From assembly GCF_004791025.1 (NCBI RefSeq), contig NZ_SRUO01000022.1:1-64000 (forward strand): a stretch of 64,000 bases of DNA. The letters are read 5' to 3'. The notes under the pieces are model-generated. The model saw only the letters and a list, made by a program, of their open reading frames with translations. It ran no database searches and had not been told where the DNA came from. Made by a program: the position numbers and the translations under genes. How positions within the stretch are numbered: the stretch's first letter is position 1; each line of letters begins with the position of its first letter. This document shows positions 16,389 through 23,989 of the stretch, in pieces. This stretch comes from Mesorhizobium sp. M4B.F.Ca.ET.203.01.1.1. GTDB taxonomy: Bacteria; Pseudomonadota; Alphaproteobacteria; Rhizobiales; Rhizobiaceae.

Positions 16389-18392
16389 TCAGACGGCGAT
16401 CTTGCCGCCGCCCTTTTTGGTGATGGCGACCACCGACGGCCGGACCGGCATGTCGGGCTTGAAATCGGGCCAGCGGGTCGACAGGTCCTCATAGTAGGAC
16501 GGACGGCCGAAGGCCTCCCAGTCCTCGCCGCCGTCGCCCGGATGCTGGACGGCGACGAAGGCGGTCTGGTCGTCCGGCGCGAACAGCGGGCCGCACATTT
16601 CGGCGCCGATCGGCACGCGGAAGAACAGTTTCGAGGTCGCCCGCGCCGCGCCTTCGGTGTCGACCGCCCACAGGCCGTCGGTGCGGCCGGTGGCCTTCGG
16701 ACCCTGGCCGTCGGTGGCGACCCACAAACGGCCGGCCGAATCGACGGCGCAATTGTCCGGCATGCCGAACCAGCCATTGGCGGTGGTCGCGGTCGAGAAG
16801 GTGGCGCCGACCTCGGCCACCGAGGGATCGCCGCATTTCAGCAGCACTTCCCATTTGCCCTTGGCGGCAGCGAAGTCGCCGCCATCCTCCGATATCTCGA
16901 TGATGTGGCCGAAGGCGTTCGACGCGCGCGGATTGGCGGCGTCGACCTGCTCCGCCTTGCGCTTCGAATTGTTGGTCAGCATGACATAGACCTTGCCGTT
17001 GGCGCCATTGGGCTGGATGTCCTCGGGGCGGTCCATCTTGGTGGCGCCGAGCAGGTCGGCGGCGCGGCGCGTCTCGATCAGCACGTCGGCCTGGCTGGCG
17101 AAGCCGTTTTCCGCAGTCAGCGGGCCCTGGCCGAAGACGATCGGCATCCACTCGACCGTGCCGTCCTCGCCGAACTTGGCGACATGCAGCGTGCCGTCGT
17201 CGAGCAGGTCCTTGTTGGCCGCGAGGTCGTTGGCGTTGAACTTGCCGGTGGTCACGAACTTGTAGGCATAGTCGAAACGCTCGTCGTCGCCGAGATAGAA
17301 GACAACGCGGCCGTCCTTGGCGACGATCGATTCCGCACCCTCATGCTTGAAGCGGCCCATGGCGGTGCGCTTGCGCGGCACCGAGGCCGGATCATTGACG
17401 TCGACCTCGACGATCCAGCCGAAGCGGTTGGCCTCGTTCGGCTCCTTGGCGAGGTTGAAGCGGTCGTAATGCGCGCCCCACTCATAGGCGCCTTCCGGAA
17501 TGCCGAGGCGCTTGTAGTTGGCGGCTTCCTTGTGGCCTTCCGGCAATTCGCCGGAGAAATAGCCATGGATGTTCTCCTCGGCCATGACATAGGTGCCCCA
17601 GGGGGTGACGCCGCCGGCGCAATTGTTGAAGGTGCCGATGACCTTGGTGCCGGAGGGATCGGCATTGGTCTTGAGGCGGTCGTGGCCGGCGGCCGGGCCG
17701 GCAAGCTGCATCTCGGTGTTGGAGGTGATGCGGCGGTTGAGCTTGCCGTCGCGCACCACCTGCCACTTGCCGCCGTCCTTGCGGATCTCGACGATGGAGC
17801 CGCCATGGGCCGCCATCTCGACGTCGACTTGCTCCTTGCTGAGCGGCGCCACCTCGGCTGCCTTCTTGCCGTCCTTGTCGACGATCTTGACGATGCCGGG
17901 GAACATCAGATGCGGGTTGGTGTATTCGTGGTTGACCACCAGCAGGCCGTGCTCGGCAGAGCCGTCGATCGGGATATAGCCGACATAGTCGTTGTTGTAG
18001 CCGAACTGTTTTGCCTGGGCCTCGGCCGACTGCTTTGCCGGGTCGAATTCCGGCGAGTCGGCAAACAGCGGATCGCCCCAGCGCAACAGCACGTCGGCAT
18101 CGTAGCCCGGCGCGACATGGTGCTTGTCGTCGATGCCGGCCTCCAGCTCGTCGAAGGTGAAGGCCGAGGCCTCGGCGGCGCGGGCATCGTCGGCGGCGAC
18201 CAGCGCCAGCGGGCTGACCGTGGCGGCGATGGCCGAAACCGCCAGCGAACCCTTCAGGAAGCCACGGCGCGAGAAGCGCGCGGCGATGATCTCGCCCATG
18301 GTGCGGTTGTCGGTGGGATTGACGGCCGGGCCGTCATTCTCCTCGAGCAGGCTGGTTCGGAAACCGGTGTCAGGGGAGCGGTGGTCGGACAT
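16389..18392 (-). CDS. phoX: PhoX-family alkaline phosphatase, Tat-exported
   Basis: The 667-residue protein carries a twin-arginine signal around residues 40-72 (FSRRGFLKGS then a weak hydrophobic stretch ending ADDARA), so it is folded in the cytoplasm and exported by Tat. The rest is the PhoX beta-propeller with conserved stretches VVNHEYTNPH, NNCAGGVTPWGTYVMAEEN, KFVTTGKF and MPDNCAVD. PhoX enzymes are Ca/Fe-dependent phosphomonoesterases induced by phosphate starvation. A candidate PHO box lies 60 bp upstream at 18452-18469. The gene is monocistronic, ending in a strong terminator. Confidence 0.92.
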   Translation of the reverse strand: MSDHRSPDTGFRTSLLEENDGPAVNPTDNRTMGEIIAARFSRRGFLKGSLAVSAIAATVSPLALVAADDARAAEASAFTFDELEAGIDDKHHVAPGYDADVLLRWGDPLFADSPEFDPAKQSAEAQAKQFGYNNDYVGYIPIDGSAEHGLLVVNHEYTNPHLMFPGIVKIVDKDGKKAAEVAPLSKEQVDVEMAAHGGSIVEIRKDGGKWQVVRDGKLNRRITSNTEMQLAGPAAGHDRLKTNADPSGTKVIGTFNNCAGGVTPWGTYVMAEENIHGYFSGELPEGHKEAANYKRLGIPEGAYEWGAHYDRFNLAKEPNEANRFGWIVEVDVNDPASVPRKRTAMGRFKHEGAESIVAKDGRVVFYLGDDERFDYAYKFVTTGKFNANDLAANKDLLDDGTLHVAKFGEDGTVEWMPIVFGQGPLTAENGFASQADVLIETRRAADLLGATKMDRPEDIQPNGANGKVYVMLTNNSKRKAEQVDAANPRASNAFGHIIEISEDGGDFAAAKGKWEVLLKCGDPSVAEVGATFSTATTANGWFGMPDNCAVDSAGRLWVATDGQGPKATGRTDGLWAVDTEGAARATSKLFFRVPIGAEMCGPLFAPDDQTAFVAVQHPGDGGEDWEAFGRPSYYEDLSTRWPDFKPDMPVRPSVVAITKKGGGKIAV

Positions 18393-18437
18393 GAGCTTTC
18401 CTCTGGCTTCTTGGCTGGAGCATGTGACCTGTCGACC

Positions 18438-18469
18438 CCTATAACCGCTCGATCACATTTTCGTGACAC
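18438..18469 (-). promoter_or_regulatory. Candidate PHO box and -10 of phoX
   Basis: On the minus strand two similar 6-mers spaced as in PHO boxes (TGTCAC then TGTGAT, 11 bp apart) occupy 18452-18469. They are followed about 7 bp later by a -10-like TTATAG (18439-18444). The ideal repeat is CTGTCAT, so the match is partial. Function expected: activation by PhoB under phosphate limitation. Confidence 0.45.
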
Positions 18470-18738
18470 TCGGCGCGTTTTCGGCAGTTTATTTGCCGGC
18501 TCATGAACAACGCCTGTCCCGTCGGCTGGCACCCGTCGCCATTCATCCTCCCGCATGACTTCAAAATATCGCATCGGTCGGCACCGATCATGGCGGCCGG
18601 GACGCATTTTGCGACATCCGGCTTCGATCCTGTCTGAGCGGGGCGCTGGTCAGACGCGGTCTGCTTGACGGCCTCGCGCGCTTCGGAAACAAGGACTGCG
18701 GCACGCATGGCGATGGCGGCAATTGGGAGAAATGAACC
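18470..18738. other. Intergenic region, phoX / small DMT gene
   Basis: Within the 346-bp gap between two divergent genes only the phoX regulatory site and an ATCGGT-CGGC-ACCGAT inverted repeat (18573-18588) are apparent. No ORF with a credible start is seen. The inverted repeat could be an operator for the rightward gene. Confidence 0.35.
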
Positions 18739-19077
18739 GTGAGTTTCTGGGGAATGGTGCAGCTTGGCGTTTCGACCGTGATCTTCCTGCTCGCGGCGAC
18801 CGCGGCCAAGCAATGGGGGCTGGCGCCTAGCCTCGGCAAGATCGTGCTGACGCTGGCGCTCTATTCGCTGGGCAATCTGATCATGCTGAGGCTGATCCGT
18901 GAATTCGGCATGTCGGTGTCGTTCAGCCTGTCGGCTGTGATACAGCTGGTGTCGGTGAACGTCGTGGCGCTCGCCTTCTTCGGCGAGAAGGTCAATGCCC
19001 TGCAGGCGACCGGCATCGTGCTGGCGATCGCAGCCGTGGCGCTGATCACGCTCGGGCCCTATATGCAGCGACTCTAA
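18739..19077 (+). CDS. Small DMT/SMR-type membrane protein
   Basis: The 112-residue protein has four hydrophobic spans. Its last part, VVALAFFGEKVNALQATGIVLA, is the drug/metabolite transporter signature (GE-x-(3-7)-G-x2-LI) seen in SMR and EamA halves. It therefore looks like a half-size DMT transporter that would work as a dimer, comparable to ArnE/F or EmrE in size, but the EmrE substrate glutamate in the first helix is not evident. Start is GTG 18739 after a GGGAG element. Substrate unknown. Confidence 0.7.
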   Translation: MSFWGMVQLGVSTVIFLLAATAAKQWGLAPSLGKIVLTLALYSLGNLIMLRLIREFGMSVSFSLSAVIQLVSVNVVALAFFGEKVNALQATGIVLAIAAVALITLGPYMQRL

Positions 19078-19083
19078 GGCGGT

Positions 19084-19171
19084 TCAGCGTTTCATGGAAT
19101 CGCCGAGCCGCCCCGAGTTTTGTTTTGACGCAATTCCTGACGGAAAACCGCTGCGCACTTTTCCTGGAATT
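19084..19171. repeat. Family E palindromic repeat, copy 2
   Basis: The same parts as at 15928 are present: gcgtttcatggaatcg, gttttgacgcaattcctgac, ggaaaaccgct and cttttcctggaattgct. The arms GCAATTCC and GGAATTGC form a long hairpin. It separates the DMT gene from the PAP2 gene. Confidence 0.75.
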
Positions 19172-19188
19172 GCTGTAGGTCCCGCCCG

Positions 19189-19890
19189 ATGAAATCCGCC
19201 GCGGTCGCGTTCTTCAACAAGATCGAGTTTCCGGTCCTTCTGGCCGGGCTGGTGGTCGCCTTCGGGCTGTGGGGCTTCGTCGAATTGATGGAGGCGGCGC
19301 ACGCCACCGCGCCGCACGCCTTCGACACCGAGATCCTGCTCGCCTTCCGCCAGGCTGGGCAACCCGACCACCCGATCGGGCCGCTGTGGCTGCAGGGGGC
19401 GATGCGCGACATCACCAGCCTCGGCAGCACCAGCGTGCTGGTGCTGATCACCGCGGCGGTGATCGTCTACCTGCTTTTGATCCGCAGGCCGGGATCGGCG
19501 CTTCTGATCTTCGTCGCGGTAGCCGGCGGGCAGGTGCTGTCCAGCCTGCTCAAGGCTGGCATCGACCGGCCGCGCCCGGAACTCGTCTCGCACCTCGTCG
19601 ACGAGACGTCGCTCTCCTTCCCGAGCGGCCATGCCATGCTGTCGGCGGTCACCTACCTCACGCTCGGCTCGCTGGCGGCGCGCTTCCTGCCGGACCGCAC
19701 GACCAAGATCTTCGTGCTCTGCCTCGCCGTGCTGATCACGGTGCTGGTCGGCACCAGCCGCGTCTATCTCGGTGTCCATTGGCCGTCCGACGTGCTCGGC
19801 GGCTGGTGCGCCGGCTTCGCCTGGGCCATGCTGTGCTGGCTGGTGGCGCGGTTCCTGCAGCGGCGCCATGCGGTGAGCGACAGTGAGTGA
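19189..19890 (+). CDS. PAP2-family membrane phosphatase
   Basis: The 233-residue protein has about six spans and the complete acid-phosphatase triad: K-x6-RP in KAGIDRPRP, PSGH in SFPSGHAM, and SR-x5-H-x3-D in SRVYLGVHWPSD. Members dephosphorylate lipid phosphates such as phosphatidic acid or undecaprenyl pyrophosphate at the periplasmic face. With UppP also encoded in this window, it could add to C55-PP recycling, or act on other lipids. Start ATG 19189. It ends 90 bp before a small regulator gene. Confidence 0.9.
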   Translation: MKSAAVAFFNKIEFPVLLAGLVVAFGLWGFVELMEAAHATAPHAFDTEILLAFRQAGQPDHPIGPLWLQGAMRDITSLGSTSVLVLITAAVIVYLLLIRRPGSALLIFVAVAGGQVLSSLLKAGIDRPRPELVSHLVDETSLSFPSGHAMLSAVTYLTLGSLAARFLPDRTTKIFVLCLAVLITVLVGTSRVYLGVHWPSDVLGGWCAGFAWAMLCWLVARFLQRRHAVSDSE

Positions 19891-19891
19891 G

Positions 19892-19953
19892 TATGTTTTA
19901 TCCATACTCAATGATGCTTGAAACATCATGATGTTTGTATTATCCATTGATAC
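19892..19953 (+). promoter_or_regulatory. Operator-like region of the small HTH gene
   Basis: This AT-rich stretch contains a perfect 16-bp palindrome AAACATCATGATGTTT (19921-19936). It is flanked by two inverted repeats: GTATG-7-CATAC to the left and GTAT-9-ATAC to the right, each containing TATCCAT. The cluster sits 28-90 bp before the HTH start and is a likely self-regulation site. Confidence 0.55.
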
Positions 19954-19980
19954 TGCAGACTCAGACAAGGGTTCTGGCCG

Positions 19981-20250
19981 ATGATCACCGCCCAGCAGAT
20001 GCGCGCCGCGAGGGCGCTGGCCGGCATCGATCAGAAGACGCTGGCCGAGCGCGCCGGGGTTTCGCTTCCGACCATTCAGCGCATGGAGGCGAGCGACGGC
20101 GTCGTCAGGGGCGTGGTCGACACGCTGATGAAGGTCATCCAGGCACTCGACGAGGCCGGGGTGGAACTGATCGGCGAGAACCAGGCCAGCGAGCGCGGCG
20201 GCCGGGGCGTGCGCCTCAAGCCGGTCGTATCGCAGAACCCGCAAGGCTGA
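19981..20250 (+). CDS. Small helix-turn-helix (XRE-type) regulator
   Basis: The 89-residue protein is little more than an HTH: QQMRAARALAGIDQKTLAER and AGVSLPTIQRMEASDG form the two-helix DNA-binding unit, followed by a dimer helix with VDTLMKVIQALDEAGVELIG. It resembles the short XRE proteins that often sit beside SulP transporters. The SulP gene starts 78 bp later on the same strand, so it probably regulates that gene and itself through the palindromes at 19892-19953. Start ATG 19981. Confidence 0.85.
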   Translation: MITAQQMRAARALAGIDQKTLAERAGVSLPTIQRMEASDGVVRGVVDTLMKVIQALDEAGVELIGENQASERGGRGVRLKPVVSQNPQG

Positions 20251-20328
20251 GTCGCGTAATAGTCGCGACGGCGACCGCCGACATGCTGCCGACGATCCCC
20301 GCCGCCTTCGAGACGCGGAAGGCAGTCC

Positions 20329-22032
20329 ATGGATCAGGCCCGGCGGGCAAACCACCAGCAGGCACGGCCGACATTTGCCGAACTGTTCACCCCAAAGCTG
20401 GTGACGGTGCTGCGTGAGGGCTACTCGCTAGCACACTTCAGGACCGACGCGATTGCCGGGCTGACGGTCGCCATCGTGGCGCTGCCGCTGTCGATGGCGA
20501 TCGCGATCGCCTCCGGCGTGACGCCCGAGCGCGGCCTCTACACCTCGATCGTCGGCGGCTTCATCATCTCGGCGCTCGGCGGCAGCCGCTTCCAGATCGG
20601 CGGCCCGGCAGGCGCCTTCATCGTGCTGGTGGCGGCGACGGTGGCGCGCGTCGGCGTCGACGGGCTGCTGCTGGCAACGATGATGGCCGGCGTCTTCCTG
20701 CTCGCTATCGGCTATCTGAGGCTCGGCACCTACATCAAGTTCATCCCCTATCCGGTGACCGTCGGCTTCACCGCGGGGATTGCCGTCATCATCTTCTCCG
20801 GCCAGATCACCGAGCTGTTCGGGCTGACGCTTGCCGGCAAGGAGCCGGGGCCGCTGGTGCCGAAACTGATGGCCCTCAGCGAGGCGGCCGGCACGATCAA
20901 CCCGGCCGCGACCTTCGTGGCGGTGCTGACCATCGCGACCATTGTCTTCCTCAAGCGCTGGCGGCCGAAATGGCCGGCGATGCTGATCGCCATCGGCCTG
21001 GCCTCGCTGGTCGTGGCGCTGTTCGCGCTGCCGGCCGAAACGATCGGCACGCGCTATGGCGGCATCCCGCGCAGCCTGCAGTGGCCGGCCTTTCCGCCCA
21101 TCAGCATCGACAGGATGGTCGACGTCCTGCCGGATGCGGTGGCCTTCGCGCTGCTCGGCGCGATCGAATCGCTGCTCTCCGCCGTGGTCGCCGACGGCAT
21201 GACCGGGCGGCGGCACCGCTCCAATTGCGAGCTTGTGGCGCAAGGCTTCGCCAACATCGCGTCGGCCCTGTTCGGCGGCATCTGCGCCACCGGCACGATT
21301 GCCCGCACCGCCACCAATGTGCGGGCCGGCGCGCATGGGCCGGTCGCGGGCATGGTGCATTCGGCGATCCTGCTGGTGCTGATGCTGGTGGCGGCGCCGC
21401 TGGCCAGCTACATCCCGCTGGCCGCGCTTGCCGGCGTGCTGGCGGTGGTGTGCTGGAACATGTTCGAGAAGCAGGCCTTCGCGACGCTGCTCCGCACCTC
21501 CCGCGGCGATGCGCTGGTGCTGATGGCGACCTTCCTGATCGTCGTCTTCCGCGACCTCACCGAGGGCATCGTCGTAGGCTTCGCGCTGGGCTCGATCCTG
21601 TTCATCGACCGCATGGCCAAGTCGATCGCCGTCGAGGCCGATCAGCCGCTGGTGCCGGACGACATCGCCGACCGCGCCAGCACCTATGATTCCAGCGAGG
21701 CGAGCGATGCCGACACCGTCGTCTACCACATCTCGGGCGCCTTCTTCTTCGGCGCCGCCTCGACCGTCGGCACCGTGCTCGACCGCATCGCCGACCAGAG
21801 GAGGAACTTCATCCTCGACTGCTCGGCGGTGCCGTTCTTCGATTCCACCGCCGCCAACGTCATCGAGGGCGCGGCGCACAAGGCGAGGCGCGCCGGCGTG
21901 CGCTTCATCATCGCCGGCGCCGCGCCGCAGACGCGGCGCATGCTGATCAACCACGGCGTCAAGCGACCGCTGGTCACCTATGCCGCCTCGATCCGCGACG
22001 CGCGGGCGCAGCTCAAGGCGCCCGACGGCTGA
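20329..22032 (+). CDS. SulP-family anion transporter with STAS domain
   Basis: The 567-residue protein has a SulP membrane domain (residues about 35-440) with GLTVAIVALPLSMAIAIASG, GGSRFQIGGPAGAFIVLVAA and an intact core. A cytoplasmic STAS domain lies at residues about 460-560 (FILDCSAVPFFDSTAANVIEG). SulP proteins carry sulfate, bicarbonate or dicarboxylates; the substrate cannot be told. It is preceded by a short HTH gene on the same strand and converges on the SMP-30-like gene. Start ATG 20329. Confidence 0.92.
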   Translation: MDQARRANHQQARPTFAELFTPKLVTVLREGYSLAHFRTDAIAGLTVAIVALPLSMAIAIASGVTPERGLYTSIVGGFIISALGGSRFQIGGPAGAFIVLVAATVARVGVDGLLLATMMAGVFLLAIGYLRLGTYIKFIPYPVTVGFTAGIAVIIFSGQITELFGLTLAGKEPGPLVPKLMALSEAAGTINPAATFVAVLTIATIVFLKRWRPKWPAMLIAIGLASLVVALFALPAETIGTRYGGIPRSLQWPAFPPISIDRMVDVLPDAVAFALLGAIESLLSAVVADGMTGRRHRSNCELVAQGFANIASALFGGICATGTIARTATNVRAGAHGPVAGMVHSAILLVLMLVAAPLASYIPLAALAGVLAVVCWNMFEKQAFATLLRTSRGDALVLMATFLIVVFRDLTEGIVVGFALGSILFIDRMAKSIAVEADQPLVPDDIADRASTYDSSEASDADTVVYHISGAFFFGAASTVGTVLDRIADQRRNFILDCSAVPFFDSTAANVIEGAAHKARRAGVRFIIAGAAPQTRRMLINHGVKRPLVTYAASIRDARAQLKAPDG

Positions 22033-22040
22033 TCGCTGAG

Positions 22041-22070
22041 CGGGCGGCCTCGACCCGAGCCGACCGCCCG
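22041..22070. terminator. Possible bidirectional hairpin terminator
   Basis: Arms CGGGCGG (22041-22047) and CCGCCCG (22064-22070) enclose a smaller CTCG/CGAG stem. It fills the 44-bp gap between convergent genes. No U tract is present, so termination strength is uncertain. Confidence 0.35.
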
Positions 22071-22076
22071 ACGGCC

Positions 22077-22928
22077 TCAATCGAGGCTGAGCGCGGCGAC
22101 CTCGCCCTCGTTCATCAGCGGCACGAAGATCGTTTTGCCGTCGGCGCCGATGTCGGCGCTGCCCGGCTTGAAGGTGGTGAAGGCCTCCGGCTTGCCGCCA
22201 TCCTTGTAGCGATAGAGCGTGCCGGTCATGTAGGCGGTGGCGTAGATGCTGTCGCCGATGGCGACGACGCCATCGAGGTCGGCGAATTTTTCCGCGCCGG
22301 GCAGCGGCGAGATCGCCTTGCTGGCGAGGTCGACCGAAAGCAGGCCGCCCGGCTCGGCGGTGCTGAAATCGGGCTTTATCCCCTTGCCCCAGGAGGCGAC
22401 GATCAGCCTGCCGCCGTCGGCGAAGATGCCGTTGGGCGAGGCAAGCAGCGCGTCCTTGACGAACAGCTCCGGCCTGTCGCCGTCGATGCGGTAGATGGTG
22501 TCGGCCAGCATGTCGCTGACATAAACCTTGCCCGCGCTGTCCGCCGTCATGTCGTTGAGGAAGACGGCATTCGGCACGTCGATGCTGGCGACCAGCTTGC
22601 CGCTGGCCAGATCGACGACGCGGACCTTGGTGATGTCGGCGACGTAGAGCTTGCCGCCCGAGAGCGCCATGCCCTTGGGCGCGTCCATGCCGTCGGTCCA
22701 ATGCCGGGTGACGAGCTTGCCGTCGAGCGACAGCACCGACAGATAGCCGTTGCCGTCGGCCTCGCCGGGATTGCCGGCGATGTTGGAGACGATGATGCGC
22801 TTGTTGGCGGCATCGAAGAGCGCCGATTCCGGCTGCTCGAAGCCCGAGGCGCGCCAGATTTCGCCGGCCTCGGCGATTGGCGTCATGGCGGCGAAGGCGA
22901 GGATGGTCGAAACGATGAGGGTTTTCAT
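22077..22928 (-). CDS. Exported SMP-30/gluconolactonase-like beta-propeller protein
   Basis: The 283-residue protein starts with a signal peptide (TILAFAAMTPIAEA, cut before GEIW). The mature part has repeated propeller blades: FEQPESALFDAANKRIIVSN, GKLYVADITKVRVVDL, GKVYVSDMLADTIYRID and DSIYATAYMTGTLYRY. This resembles SMP-30/gluconolactonase-type hydrolases, and the N-E-x-x-x-D style metal residues are partly recognisable (ESALFD, LNDMT, SPNG). A periplasmic lactonase or sugar-binding role is inference. It is divergent from an XRE regulator with a shared operator region at 22969-23016. Confidence 0.75.
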   Translation of the reverse strand: MKTLIVSTILAFAAMTPIAEAGEIWRASGFEQPESALFDAANKRIIVSNIAGNPGEADGNGYLSVLSLDGKLVTRHWTDGMDAPKGMALSGGKLYVADITKVRVVDLASGKLVASIDVPNAVFLNDMTADSAGKVYVSDMLADTIYRIDGDRPELFVKDALLASPNGIFADGGRLIVASWGKGIKPDFSTAEPGGLLSVDLASKAISPLPGAEKFADLDGVVAIGDSIYATAYMTGTLYRYKDGGKPEAFTTFKPGSADIGADGKTIFVPLMNEGEVAALSLD

Positions 22929-22968
22929 GACTGATCTCCTGTAATGACGGACGGAGAGCTAGGTTTTT

Positions 22969-23016
22969 CGATACTTTTCCGGAAGGCCTCTTCCAGCTAG
23001 TATCGAAGATCGATAC
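22969..23016. promoter_or_regulatory. Operator between divergent SMP-30-like and XRE genes
   Basis: An inverted repeat GTATCG-5-CGATAC (23000-23016) lies 27 bp before the XRE start. An extra half-site CGATAC is at 22969-22974 on the side of the SMP-30-like gene. Both could bind the XRE protein and allow shared control of the divergent pair. Confidence 0.55.
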
Positions 23017-23042
23017 GAAATTGCGCTGACGAGGTGCATTCC

Positions 23043-23831
23043 ATGAATGGTCCGATCTTCGAGGCCCTGAAACGGACGCTGAAGGCGAAGGGCCTGACCT
23101 ATCGCATGCTGGCCGAGCGCATGGGCGTTTCCGAGCCGACGGTGAAGCGTATCTTCCATGAGAAGAACTGCAAGCTCGACCGCCTGGTCGAGATCTGCGC
23201 CGCCGCCGATGTCGAGCTCGAAAACGTGCTCGGCTCGATGAACCGGGGGCCGGGGCCGGCCAACCACGTCGCGCCGGAGATCGAGCGCAAGCTGGCAGCG
23301 CGGCCGGCGCTGCTGTTCGTCTTCATCATGCTGTCGGAGAAGTTCACGCCGCAGGGCATCATGCGCTCGCAAGGACTGAGCGAAGCCTCGATGTTCCTTT
23401 ACCTGCGCGACCTCGAGGCGCTCGGCCTTGTCGAGATCGGGCGCGGGCTTTCGGCGCGGCTGCTGGTCGAGACGCCGATCCAGTGGAATTTCGACGGACC
23501 ACTGAGGCCGCTATTCGAAATGACCAACAAGAATTTCATCGGCTGGGCGATCTCCCATCTGGAGCGCGAGGCGAGTTTCGTCAGCTTCTCGCGGCGGATG
23601 CGGCCGGAGACGGCGCAGATGGTGCGACGCGAGGCGGAGGAGCTGGCCGAGCGCGCCAAGCTGCTTGCCCACCACGACCAGCACACGACGCCCGAGGACC
23701 AGCTCATCGGCTACAAATGGACCTTTGCCTTCGGCGCGACGCCGTTTCCGGCGATCATGCCGATAGGGCCGCATGCGCGCGATGCCGGGGCCGCGGCTCC
23801 CGCAAAGGGACGCCGTGCCTTGCCGGCCTGA
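23043..23831 (+). CDS. XRE-family regulator with long C-terminal sensor part
   Basis: The 262-residue protein has an XRE HTH at residues 5-60 (TYRMLAERMGVSEPTVKRIF). A winged-helix-like segment follows (FTPQGIMRSQGLSEASMFLYLRD, LEALGLVEIGRG), and the C-terminal 100 residues with FVSFSRRMRPETAQMVRREA are helical. The final tail is Ala/Pro rich. The architecture is found in proteobacterial regulators without a named ligand. ATG 23043 is preferred; GTG 23034 would add three residues. Divergent from the SMP-30-like gene. Confidence 0.8.
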   Translation: MNGPIFEALKRTLKAKGLTYRMLAERMGVSEPTVKRIFHEKNCKLDRLVEICAAADVELENVLGSMNRGPGPANHVAPEIERKLAARPALLFVFIMLSEKFTPQGIMRSQGLSEASMFLYLRDLEALGLVEIGRGLSARLLVETPIQWNFDGPLRPLFEMTNKNFIGWAISHLEREASFVSFSRRMRPETAQMVRREAEELAERAKLLAHHDQHTTPEDQLIGYKWTFAFGATPFPAIMPIGPHARDAGAAAPAKGRRALPA

Positions 23832-23989
23832 TACTTGCCCCTGAATCAGCCGAGCGCACAGCGATGCCGACCGCGCAGCCGGTGCTTCAAAAATGAAGCC
23901 ACATTCATGATAGGATTCGCAGATTGATTTGCCAGACCTCCGGGTTTTGCCCAACGCGCGACCCGTCCCCGTGACATCGAAGTGATCCC

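Noticed and set aside
16368..18506. Long open frame opposite phoX
   Set aside because: Composition is of shadow type and no motif is visible; phoX has a Tat signal and family blocks.
20428..22701. Long open frame opposite the SulP gene
   Set aside because: It is an effect of high GC on the opposite strand; its residues are Arg/Gly/His-rich without domains, while the SulP frame has a full family match.
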